A stretch of DNA of 64,000 nt from assembly GCA_030998225.1 (NCBI GenBank), contig JAPYXD010000714.1:6634001-6698000 (forward strand). Direction: 5' to 3'. The stretch comes from Diplolepis rosae. Its lineage: Eukaryota > Arthropoda > Insecta > Hymenoptera > Diplolepididae. The notes under the pieces were generated by a model, which ran no database searches, was not told the DNA's origin, and was given only the letters and a program-made list of their open reading frames with translations. Positions 9,698-20,073 of this stretch are shown piece by piece. The first letter of the stretch is position 1. Each line of letters begins with the position of its first letter. The translations under genes were made by a program, and so were the position numbers.

Positions 9698-12643
9698 TCA
9701 AAAGTTGAATGTCAAGTCGGTCAGTAAAGGTTTTGAGACTGAGCTGAAAGGAGTTTTTTGTATAAGTTCTATACGTGTTGGCGTTTTGTTTATTTTTTTA
9801 GATATTTTTTGAATTTTCGATAGTATTAATCCTAAAATTGTAATCATAAGTAATGTGATAATAATTAGTGCCAATGTTAATTTATGTGCACTAGAAATAA
9901 AAATAGATTGAATGATTTTTTGAATGTTAGCATATTTTGTAAGGATAAAGACATGGTTTTCGAAGATTGATAATAGCATGTCTTCTTCTTGTGTAAGAAG
10001 AAGTGTTACATCCCAGTAACTTTTAAAATTTTTTATTTATTATGTTAATATTAATTATGTATCAACATTACACCATAACTATTATTAATATCTCGGGTAG
10101 TAAAATAGTATTGATCAATATTATCGCTATTATGTATTGATTGCCGATGAGTCGATCACGATCAATGAATAAAAATCGATCATTGATTATGGATCATAGA
10201 TAAGAAATTGATTGACTGATCATTGGCAATCAATTAATGATCATACTTCATAAAATAAGTAACACAAATTTTAAACAAATAAATGCAGAAATGAGTAATT
10301 AAAAATGCATTTATTTGGAAACTAGATATAAAATTGGGCAATAGAAGAGAGGAACTCATGACCCCTTGCAGAGATCGTGCCTGGCCACCGATTCGCAATT
10401 CGTACGTGCCTTGCCACCGATTTGCGATTCGAACGTGCTGTGCCACCGATTTACGTTGATCTGCTCCCACTAATAGAAGCATCAATAGTATATATACCCC
10501 AGATTCACCTCTGGAGGTTTGTCATTAAGTTCCGAACAGTTGTCCGGTGTTAGGTCTGGACCGGTAATTCAACATCGTGAGCAGACCCTTCGATAAACAT
10601 AGGTCTCATTGGATTTCTATGAGCAACTCAACATTCGGTACTTGGTGAATAAAATCCTGGGTCCTTAAGTGGTGCAAGTCCCGAAACCGTAGTGCTAGAT
10701 AGTTCCTTTGGATTACATGCATCGTCGTATTTAGTCGTGTCGGTTAATAGTGATTCATTTCTGAAATCGGGAGACTCAATCACGGAGACTCAAACGAAAC
10801 CCAACTATCCTGCAAGGATTTGTGCGCGTTGACTTGCAATAATAGGAGTAATAAACGACAATTCTCTCTTTTCCCCTCTAATTTAAGAGGTAGACAAGTA
10901 AGTTACCAACTAAGTATCATTTTATGAAAACTTATGCAACAACTTATTTATTTATAATAAATTACCTTATATATTCGTAAATTCAGTGTTTTATTATCAT
11001 TGTGAACAACTCAGGGCCCATAGACCTGACAAGTGACAACGTACCCACAAACAAAAATAAATTATCAGGCCTTACCAACCTGTTATAATCAGCTAACCTC
11101 CTCCCTTACATCCAAAAATCCAACCTACCCTCGTCTTTTGCTCGGGACATAACAGAAGTAATACCCTTTTTAGTAAGTGAGGCACTTGAATAGAAATATT
11201 ATATAAAAATGGTGAAATTATAGCAAGAGAAGTGGTTGATTTGCTAACTGGAATTGAATTATCCATTATATTCAAATGGTTTTGAAGATGGTAATATGGA
11301 GTTGATGAATCGAGATTGCAACTTGACTTTGTTTGCAAAATTCCTATTCCTTGAAGTGCAATTAAGGTCTTAGAGTTTTTTCGACATGATAAGAAAATTT
11401 GTCGGGAGAAAATAGTTGAGTATAGCCATCCATGATGAAATTGCAATGGTGTTAGAAAGGGATATTCACTAAAATTGATGAATATTTCACACTTGTATGG
11501 TTGAGAATTTAGAAACATTGATGTTTCGCAAATAGGATTGTTATCGATATTAGATATAGATCTTGGTGGGTGACAAAATGTTTGGAATCCATTTTGATAA
11601 CATGCATTGAGGAAATTTTCATTTGTTGTAAAGTATGATTGGTTATTTGAAGAAATAGCGAGATAAGAATTTTGAAGTTTTATGTAAATAGAGGAAATTA
11701 CGTCAGTATTAAAATCGAGATGTATTGGAATTGGATGCGGTTTAAATAATTGAAATTCTTCACCAGATGGGATTGGTATAGTCATAATAAAAATCAAGTA
11801 CTTATCGAATAAGAAGTATTGTATTTTAGAAAATGGAAGGACCATAGAAAAAAGGGATGTTGAAAGGTGTGGGTCTTCTTTGTTGGATTTAAAGTCTAAG
11901 AAGGTATCAGGAAGTAGCATAGGGTGCCATAAATTAGTTGCGGCATGGGTAATGTAAGTTGGTCAAGGAGTAAAAGAAAAGTTTGAGAAATTTCATGCAG
12001 GTCTTTAAGCCAATTTGCTGCTAATATTCGATATAGGTGAATATTTGGATCTTTTTGAGAATTATGCCATTTTTTGTAGGTCATAATATTGTCAAGTTTT
12101 GAAGAAAGATTTGTAACTATTTGGAAAAATGGATTTGGGAGTAGAAATAAATTTTTTTTGGTCAAGTAAAGGGAGGTTTCCTGTCTCATTTTCAATTCTA
12201 AAAGTACTTTTTGTATCTGTTGCAGGAATGAATCATTAGTTTTAGAAATATTCGTGATATTACGAGCTTGTCTAGATATAAATGATATTTCTTCAACAAA
12301 ATAGTTGATTCGTTGTTCTATAAAATCAAGTTGTGTCTGATGATAGTATAAATTACAATTATTGGCAATATTTGAAAGTATGCAATATTTATATAATTTA
12401 TGTGAGAAATCTTTTATTTTATATTTAAGTACGTCTGGCTGAAAGATATCGATATAAGATATAAAATGGTAATTTTCAGAAAAAAGACGAACTTTTGGAA
12501 TTGTTTCAAAATAAATCCCTGAAGAATGAGAAAATTGTGAGTCTACGAAGTATTTTTCTGCTTTGGAGAAAAGGAGTGGAATTAAAATTAAATACAGTCT
12601 GCATGCTAGTTGATTAAGGAAATTCATTAGGCTTCTCGGAAGG
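9698..12643 (-). pseudogene. env: Baculovirus F-like / errantivirus Env, split and frameshifted
   Basis: An envelope fusion protein of the type carried by errantiviruses. It starts at the ATG at 12627 with a hydrophobic signal-like segment (CRLYLILIPLLF), then the typical N-terminal block YFETIPKVRLFSENYHF. A region with many Asn-glycosylation-like sites and paired cysteines follows. An acceptor (cttttctttttcag) ends 15 nt before the ATG, as expected for a spliced env message. Breaks: a frame change in the overlap near 11896-11920, and a 1151-bp solo LTR at 10004-11154. The frame resumes in register beyond the LTR and reaches a membrane anchor (LALIIITLLMITILGLILS) and a short tail at 9698-9979. 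I do not see a clear furin site. It is dead as a single protein, but the damage is modest. Confidence 0.75.
10004..11154. mobile_element. Solo LTR, 1151 bp, with 4-bp target duplication
   Basis: Bounded by TGTTAC...ATAACA with flanking gaag on both sides (10000-10003 and 11155-11158). It is inserted in the Env frame. The whole unit is the inverted relative of the longer LTR at 18206-20073. It contains three units of a 29-bp repeat ('ccaccgattcgcaattcgtacgtgccttg', about 10384-10460), where the other copy has four. No internal retroelement genes remain, so it is a recombined solo LTR. Confidence 0.9.
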
Positions 12644-12811
12644 CTGAAAAAGAAAAGTAGGATTAATAAAAATAGGATGTTTATATGTGGTTGGATTTAG
12701 GTCTAGAATTTTTTGGAGAAAAGGGGAAAAAGTCTACTAAATGTTGAGGAGTTTCTTGGTAGAACTGGAGGGGGAAATTGGGTTGATTTGTCTACTTTAA
12801 AAATATTTCTT

Positions 12812-14012
12812 CTACGGCGGGAAAATTCCTGTAGATTTTGTAACACTCAAAAGCATGCTACAAAATCTACAGGAATTTTCCCATGGTATTAATTTTGGTC
12901 TTGGATCGGTTTGAATGCTTTGATTTTTGGTTTTTTGCATTTTTTTATCATCATTATTATAAAAATTTTCGTCGCAGAGATCGTATGATCTGATTAGTAG
13001 TAACAATAATTTTAATGCTGCTCTATTTTCTGCTAATTCGCTAGTAGGGCCGGCTTGTATAACAAAATGTTCGTTTATATTAATTTGTGCAAGAAAAAAT
13101 GACTTTGTTTTCGAATTTGGGTCAGGATAGACTGTATATTGCGGTAACGGCAATCCATATTTTATCGTGAAGTTTCTTAAAATTTCCACATGATTTAAAA
13201 ATCCCATGGAGTCTGTTCTGTATATCTTTTTTTGGTAAGTTGGTACGTGGGTAGGCTCGTCGTAGTAATGATCCGTTGCAGTTGATTTCCTGAATCGGTA
13301 TGGAATCTTTATGTTAGAATTTATTGTACTGGTTGGGAGGTCTATATCCGCATTTAAAACATTTTTTAAAGCTTATCGTAGAGAAAGATGATGCAGTATG
13401 ATTATTATTTGTTTTCATTTTATATGAATTTGTTATTTGGCTACTCGTTGAAGGTTTTGGATCGTTTATAGATGATTCTTGAATTTTTACATGCAAATGA
13501 TCCAGTGAGTTTATCAAACTTAGATCACATTTCTCGTCTTTATGCGAAAAAGAATTAATAACTTTCATGGCAGCAAAATCCTTAGCTGTTACTATTGAGT
13601 TTGCTATTCCTGTTTGTTTAGTGTTGTTAATGATACAAATTGCTATGTATGTTGAGTCCTTCGATCAGGTTTTTATTCGTAATACTGTATATTTTGGATA
13701 CTCAAATTTTTTTGAGCGCAAATTTCGTTAAATTTTTTGCAATTTTAACTAATAGAATTTGGTTGGACGTTTTGATTTGTTTCCTTTGATTCATTAATTA
13801 AGGCATTATATAAATTTTGTGCTACCTTTTGCTTTACATTTTCTTTATCTTTGCCACTATTCATTATTATATAATTTTTATATTGTAAATTAATGTGAAA
13901 TAGACATTCATTATTATTGGTTTGTTCAATGAGTATCTCATAAATGAGGGGTGGATCTCCTCTTTGTTGAATAATTTTGTTTAGTAAGATTGTAAAAGGA
14001 ACATGCGACTTT
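12812..14012 (-). pseudogene. Decayed gene with three dsRNA-binding domains
   Basis: Three dsRBD-like modules in order on the minus strand. Module 1 (14011-13745) has helix LLNKIIQQRGDPPLIYEIL and the C-terminal VKQKVAQNLYNAL helix, and follows a good acceptor (aacatcttcag). Module 2 (about 13728-13556) has KKFEYPKYTVL, then STYIAICIINN and VTAKDFAAMKVI, with one in-frame stop. Module 3 (13207-12990) has EILRNFTIKYGLPLPQYTVY, AQININEHFVIQAG and AENRAALKLLLLL. Between modules 2 and 3 lies CFKCGYRPPN, half a zinc knuckle, and the C terminus keeps only SCRFC of another. Frame changes separate the modules. Three dsRBDs is the Loquacious/TRBP layout, although here mixed with knuckle-like cysteines. 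It is related to the intact frame at 7594-8052. Confidence 0.6.
12819..12882. repeat. Perfect 24-bp hairpin at the end of the dsRBD gene
   Basis: Arms 12819-12842 and 12859-12882 are exact reverse complements around a 16-nt loop. The structure replaces the place where the zinc knuckle ends in the intact relative. It could be a snap-back replication scar or an RNA structure. Confidence 0.85.
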
Positions 14013-14021
14013 CTGAAGATG

Positions 14022-15513
14022 TTAGATTTGTATAGAGTAGTGGGTTCTACTAAGTGCTTCTTTTAATTCAGAGTGAGGATAAAGAGTTGTGTTTGTATTA
14101 TTGTGATCTTTACCGGTAGTAGTATTTGCGTAATACGATCCAACTAATCTGTGTAGTGCATATCTATGAATAATGGTATCCGCTATCAATTTAATCCCTT
14201 TAATTATTTTTATTGATCCAATTAAGCCTGCGCTAGTAGTTCCAAAACTTGTGAAAATTGTCCAAAATTTACCCCATGCCGATATAGCAATTTTATCAAT
14301 TACATCTTTATTAAATAAATTCGTTAATGATATTCCTTGATTAATAGTTGGATGTGCTGTTATTTCTCTAGCTAAAGAATTTAGAATCATTGGTTTTTCT
14401 GCTGGAAACATAATATGATCTCGTAGTTGATCACGATTAGATTAAGAACAAATGCCATTTGTCGCTAAGAATGAAGGATTTGTGTATTTCGAGGTTGCTT
14501 CTGTGATAGGTTTGACTATAGTTGGTGCTATGGATTCGACAGGATTTGGAAGCAATTTCTATCAGATTTTTCCAAAAAGGTACATTGGCGGAAGGAAAGA
14601 ATTGCAATTTGTTTGGATACCGGATTTTGTTAATATATGAGTTCGTGGAGAAAGGAAATTGGATTGATATCCTCTAAATATTGGTAGTTGTAGATAACAT
14701 TCTTCAGTTTTGCGTTATTTTACTTCAACCGGTATACATTTTACGATATGTACTACTTCTCCTGCAATTACTGACATATATTCTGGGCCTTTCATTAAAT
14801 GATATGCAAATTCGTCTGTTGATTGGGTTGCTAAGGTTAATGTAAGTATTTCTAAAGACATGCTGTTTCAATATGCATCGTTGAGTAAGAACGTTGTGAT
14901 AAAGTCTATTTATTTCAGTACGTATGTCTCTTTCCACATATATGAATTTAGAGTTAACGTATGTCAAAATGTCCATATTTTAAACTTCTAAATGTTTATT
15001 TTCTAAAAATGAATTTCCAGGTCTGGTTTCACAAATTACGAATTTTGGATGTTCGGTTTGTATTAAAACATAACTACAAACGGGTTTTCTTGTTTTTTCA
15101 GCCAGTACGAAGGTTATATCTTCAGTCGTTAAAGAATAAAAGGTATCAGAATTGTCTGTCGTGTTGTCATAAGTTTTCTTTGCTGGTCCTTCATAAATAA
15201 TTTTATATTTGTTAAAAATACATACGTCATTAGATAATGTATCCCAGAATGTTTGTCCATATTCTACGTTTGTACATAATGTGTCTGAAAGTGTGAATGT
15301 TATTCTAGATCCTACTTTTATTTTATTTGAATTTAAATGAATATTCGCGTAATGTTCTTGTAAATTTATTTTGAATCTGTATTGGACTACGACAGTATTC
15401 CATGTTCCGTATGGGTCAGAAAATTGTGTACCAGTACAGTTTCCATTAGGTGTTACAGAAACTGCTAAAGTAAAAGCTTTGAAATGAAGTTTCATTTACT
15501 TTTAACTTTTATA
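14022..15513 (-). pseudogene. Chuvirus-type glycoprotein remnant
   Basis: A fossil of the class of envelope glycoprotein found in chuviruses and in some insect BEL/Pao-like elements. The first frame (15495-14980) has the block VTPNGNCTGTQFSDPYGTW and later VLIQTEHPKFVICE. A second part (14976-14440) is spread over two frames and includes a segment reading YMSVIAGEV near 14760. The last frame (14411-14022) carries a hydrophobic anchor-like stretch (FGTTSAGLIGSIKIIKGIKL). An acceptor (cttctcttcag) ends 18 nt before the first ATG. The N terminus is short compared with the family, and at least three frame breaks are present. Family assignment rests on remembered motif style, so it needs a profile search. 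Confidence 0.6.
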
Positions 15514-15798
15514 TCTGAAGAGAAGAGGTTACTAAAAATGTTCTTATTGTGTGCATTTGATTACATTGATCTCGTGTATGCGTGTATGCGTCCGGTTCTT
15601 TTGTTTTGATTGCTGAAAAAATATCTTTTATTATTTCTGGATTGTTTAGGTTTCTGCTCCACTTGGGAATATTACAGTCGTCTTGGTTAAAAATTCCAGT
15701 TTGAATTAAATATGGCCAGAGAGTTACCATGTTGATAAAACAGGGAACTATTTCAATGAGATCATCTATGCGTTTGCGATGAATTTGTTCCATTATAT
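15509..15798 (-). CDS. CARD-like small protein
   Basis: A 94-codon frame starting MEQIHRKRIDDLIEIV. The pattern fits a caspase-recruitment-domain helix bundle: a charged first helix, LWPYLIQTGIFNQDD in the second and third, and IIKDIFSAIKTKEPDAY in the fourth and fifth, where CARDs typically have an I-x-T-R-G-P-x-A-Y-like turn. The last 20 residues do not continue the expected helix, suggesting a late frameshift or truncation. A good acceptor (attattccag) ends 5 nt before the ATG. It is the first gene of the minus-strand block and abuts the glycoprotein. Interference with apoptosome signalling is inference. It may also be a captured host fragment. Confidence 0.5.
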
Positions 15799-15940
15799 CT
15801 GGAATAATGTGTTATGTCTGAAATTTCATTTTTATTTCGTTTTATATATTTTTTATTTTATATATAAAACATATATTTTCATTTAAAAAAAATTTATTTT
15901 TTATATTTTACTATTTATCGACAAAATAAAATTTTTATAC

Positions 15941-16202
15941 AATAAAAGATGCTGGTTTACGATCAATGAGGGTCAAATATAAAGAAGAAAACTCTTTATA
16001 GTGTCAAAATTGTTGCGACGTTTCGTTGGCTATGGGTTTGCCAACCTCATCAGGCTTTATAAAAGAAGTTTGACTCATGATTATAAAGCCTGATGAGGTT
16101 GGCAAACCCATAGCCAACGAAACGTCGCAACAATTTTGACACTATAAAGAGTTTTCTTCTTTATATTCGACCCTCATTGATCGTAAACCAGCATCTTTTA
16201 TT
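15941..16202. mobile_element. Foldback element, 122-bp arms
   Basis: Arms 15941-16062 and 16081-16202 are almost perfectly complementary (I see one mismatch) around an 18-nt centre. Both arms carry the hammerhead-like motif. Such motifs are known from the terminal repeats of Penelope-like elements and from retrozymes. This looks like two such terminal units joined head to head. Confidence 0.9.
16090..16126 (+). ncRNA. Hammerhead-ribozyme-like core
   Basis: In order: CTGATGAG (16090-16097), a 6-bp stem II (GTTGGC/GCCAAC) closed by a 9-nt loop, then GAAAC (16119-16123) and GTC (16124-16126). These are the conserved core boxes and cleavage triplet of a hammerhead. Stem III would be the bare palindrome ACGT, so cleavage would probably need a dimer, as described for minimal variants. 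The mirror copy lies at 16017-16053 on the other strand. Confidence 0.6.
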
Positions 16203-16270
16203 ATATTAATATGGAGGGTAACACTACCATTTCTACACTTCAAATTTTTATATCCTTCTTTAAACTGATA

Positions 16271-16271
<1 letters not shown>

Positions 16272-16311
<40 letters not shown>
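16272..16311. repeat. (TA)n microsatellite
   Basis: About 20 TA units. The overlapping minus-strand frame with a run of IYIYIY is an artefact of this repeat. Confidence 0.95.
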
Positions 16312-16313
<2 letters not shown>

Positions 16314-16399
16314 TTTATGATTAAAGTAAAGATATTTTGTTTCATTTTTATTAATTTTGTGCTTACACGTGAGCGTTTTAGTCTATTAATGTGAAATAC

Positions 16400-17842
16400 T
16401 GTGACGTCCTAAGTTTTAAATTAATATAAATATTTCCTACCTAAAGTCTAGAGCCAATTACCCCAACTATGTTCTAACTTTAGGTTCTGTTTATCCTCTG
16501 CTAATCGGGTACGTTCCCTAATTATCCTTGTTGACCAACAGTGGCAGGTCAATCCTTTGTTTAACAGGTATCCTTATTTTGATACCTCGATGAGAATGGC
16601 ACTAAATCCAGTTTTATCGAAATTCACTCCGTTGTTATTAGATTGGTTTTCACGAAGACGTGGAAATTATGGCCACTTAGATTTATTGCGGTACGGCGAC
16701 GAAAACCGGTTCTAATGATGCTGCTCGATCGTACGCTCCCTTAGGCTCCCTTAGACTAGACTTAGACTCGCTTAAACTCGTGTTTAGGCCTTGCAGCCTG
16801 GCTTATATTGTCGTCTGTAGTCTCAACTCGTAGGTAGAAAGTATGGGAATTTGAGTTCCATGGTTTCAATAGCTTTTTCGAAGTCCATTAGAATCTTAGG
16901 TGTCAGTGTAGTGAGTTGAGACTATGGGCCAGTTTGCTGGTGTGCTGCGTTGATGAGCTTAGGGACTCACACCGATTTTCCAAGTCCGTATGGGTCATGC
17001 TTCCGTGGTGTGGTTGTACTCACATCTTCTCTAGGGCTGTGTAAACCCCTACCACCAGGTTTTTAAGTAGATTTAGTCGCAAGAGTCAATGACATTATTT
17101 GTATACATAGGTAAGTAAAAGAGAAATTATAATACAATTGTTGTACATAAATTGTGATTATGATTTGTTTATAATTCTATTAACCTTTATATTTAAACAT
17201 TGTTTTTGTTTATAAAATAACATAATAGTGATTTGAATAGATATTAAAAAGAACATATTTTATAATTAATTGCTGATCGTTGATTAACATAAAATAAGAA
17301 TATTAACAATAATTATAATTATTATAAACACTATTATTATAAAATTTGAAGTAACATTATTATAATATTTGTTGCAACTTTCAATAACAATATGAAATAA
17401 TAATAATAATTGTGATCGATAATTATTTAAAATACAGAAATTGAAGTAACATTTTTATTATTTAATATTTGTTGCATTTTGACAGTTATTGTTAATAACA
17501 ATAAAATATTAATAATAATAGTGATTAATTTTAATACAAAGGTTGAAGTAATATTGTTGTTATATAACATTTGTTGCTTTTCGTTAATTGTTATTATTAA
17601 CAATAGTAATAATAATAGTTAATAATAATAAAAGGTAATATTTGTCGTTATTAGTATTTTATCAGTAAAATCAATTGTTTATTGATATTTTAGTTAATAG
17701 TAATAGTGAAATTATGAATATAGACAATCAGATGTATCTATCAACAATATTTATAACAATAATCAAACGTGTAATATGATATAATAGCATAATAGTATTA
17801 TATAATTATAATATATAATATAACTGTCATGGATACGTGACA
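16400..17842 (-). mobile_element. 3' LTR of the minus-strand gypsy element
   Basis: On the minus strand it begins TGTCACGTATCC, directly after the end of the integrase reading frame, and closes ...GGACGTCACA at 16400. The start matches the TGTCACGTCC start of the LTR at 24632. The inner part (17100-17820) is extremely AT-rich with many short AAT/ATT repeats. The flanking tetranucleotides (atac, ctac) do not match, as expected if the other end of the element lies elsewhere. The exact ends are my reading of TG...CA and could shift. Confidence 0.6.
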
Positions 17843-18205
17843 CTACAGAAGGTTTGCCTTTATAGCTTATTTTGACATTCCCTTTTCCTAATTTTTGCAA
17901 TATATCATAAGGCCCTGTATAATGGCTGTCAAGTTTTTTAATTTTACCTCCTTTTAATAAAAATACGTTGTCTCCAATTTTTACTTCTAAAGGATTTATT
18001 TTTTTATCATAATATATTTTCGATTTTTATTTTGCTAAAATAAGATTCTCTCTTGCTTGTGTTCGCATTTCGTGTAGTTGTTACGAAATTAATTTAATAA
18101 TCATCATACAATGGTAATTTTTCTTGTTGTGATAAAGGTTCACTGGAAGGTTCACGAGCTAGTTTACCAAAAACCAATTCATAGGGTGTGCATTTTGTGT
18201 CTTCA
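17843..18205 (-). pseudogene. pol: Gypsy integrase C-terminal part
   Basis: Continues the integrase begun at 20919 after the solo LTR. The frame picks up with CTPYELVFGKLA, the post-catalytic signature of Ty3/gypsy integrases. Near 17850-17990 it shows VKIGDNVFLLKGGKIKKL followed by YTGPYDIL, the chromodomain-less C-terminal module. One stop or frame change lies between. The frame runs straight to the LTR start. Confidence 0.75.
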
Positions 18206-20073
18206 TGTTACGTCCCGAGCAAAAGTCGAGGGTTGGTTGGATTTTTGGATGTAAGGGAGGCGGTTAGCTGATTATATCAGGTTGGTAAGGCCTGATAATT
18301 TATTTTTGTTTGTGGGTACGTTGTCACTTGTCAGGTCTATGGGCCCTGAGTTGTTCACAATGATAATAAAACACTGACTATATAAATAAATGAAATGATT
18401 TATTATGAATAAATAAAATGTTGCACAGTTTGTTACTTAGGTGATAACCTGTACCACTTCTCAAGATGAGAAGGCAATGTTATGAGTTTTATGCGGTTAT
18501 GAGCCAAATATACAGGTTTTGAGATGCCTATGTATGTAACTTCCGCAGTTGATTGTGGACGTTTTACGCTAATATACTAGGTTTTGAGATGCCTAGGTAT
18601 ACAACTCATGCTCCACATTTAGCGTTATAGTTAATATAATAAGTTTTGAGATGCTTATTTATATATATAACTTACTTGTCTACCTCTTAAATTAGAGGGC
18701 AAAAGAGAGGATTGTCGTTTATTACTCTTATTATTGCAAGTCAACGCGCACAAATCCTTGCAGGATAGTTGGGTTTCGTTTGAGTCTCCTTGAGATAGCA
18801 AAACAACGATAAATTTTGCAGGAGGTATGGTGTAAGGGATGCAAGTCCACCAGCAACTGTGTGATCAATTATCCGCTTACATATCTTGTTTAGTACACGA
18901 GAAATGAATCAAACATGCACTTGTTAACAAGATAGGTTAGTTCGTCCCGATTTCAGAAATAAATCACTATTAACCGACACGACTAAATACGACGATACAC
19001 GTAATCCAAAGGAACTATCTAGCACTACGGTTTCCAGACTTGCACCGCTTAAGGACCAAGGATTTTATTTACCAAGTACCGAATGTTGAGTTGCTCACAG
19101 AAATCCAATGAGACTTACGTTTATCGAAGGGTCTGCTCACGACGTTGAATTACCGGTCCAGACCTAACAACCGTAAAACTGTTCGGTACTTAATGACAAA
19201 CCGCCAGAGGTGAATCTGGGGTATATATACTATTGATGCTTCTATTAGTGGGGGCAGATCAATGTAAATCGGTGGCACGGCTCGTTCGAATCGTAAATCG
19301 GTGGCAAGGCACGTACGAATCGCAAATCGGTGGCAAGGCACGTACGAATTGCGAATCGGTGGCTAGGCACGATCTCTGCAAGGATTCATGAGTTCATCTC
19401 CTCTATTGCCCAATTTTATATCTAGTTTCCAAATAGATGCATTTTTAATTACTCATTTCTGCATTTATTTGTTTATAATTTATATTAGCTATTTTATGAA
19501 GTATGATCATTAATTGATTGCCAACGATCAGTCAATCGATTTCTTATCTATGATCCATAATCAATGATCGATTTTTATTCATTGATTGTGGTCGACTCAT
19601 CGGCAATCAATGGTGATAATATTGATCAATACTATTTTACTACTCGAGATATTAATAAGAGTTATGGTGTAATGTTAATACATAATTAATATTAACATAA
19701 TAATGATTATAATATTTAGACATTATAATTAATGAGGCTGTGCCGATAACTTCTCATTCTCTCATTAGGTTATTAGCACAGCGTTACTACTTTATCGGTA
19801 CGTGGTGTGAGTTACTGACTCATTACCACGGGTGTAATTACCATATAGACAGAGAGCTGTTCTTCTTTATCTCTTATTACCATGTGTCAAACCGATTCGT
19901 CGACGTGAGGTAATATAGGTTTACCTCATGCGCACAGCTACCCGGTCCATATGATAATTTATCATGGGAACACGATTATATTTGAATGGTGTCTTCTTCG
20001 CTATCCTTGGTGTTTGGCGTGTTGCCCTTGCACAGGGGCAATGAAAAATTTTTGAAGTTACTGGGATGTAACA
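18206..20073. mobile_element. Solo LTR, 1868 bp, with ttca target duplication
   Basis: Bounded by TGTTACGTCC...GGATGTAACA with ttca on both sides (18202-18205 and 20074-20077). It splits the integrase frame exactly. It is the inverted, longer relative of 10004-11154. It has four 29-bp units ('aaatcggtggcaaggcacgtacgaatcgc', starts at 19266, 19295, 19324, 19353). It also has three copies of a 'ggttttgagatgcctatgtat'-type unit between 18500 and 18670, and extra sequence at 18790-18950 and 19700-20040 that is absent from the other copy. Confidence 0.9.

Noticed and set aside
16142..16345. Frame with IYIYIY run
   Set aside because: Created by the (TA)n tract and the foldback arm.
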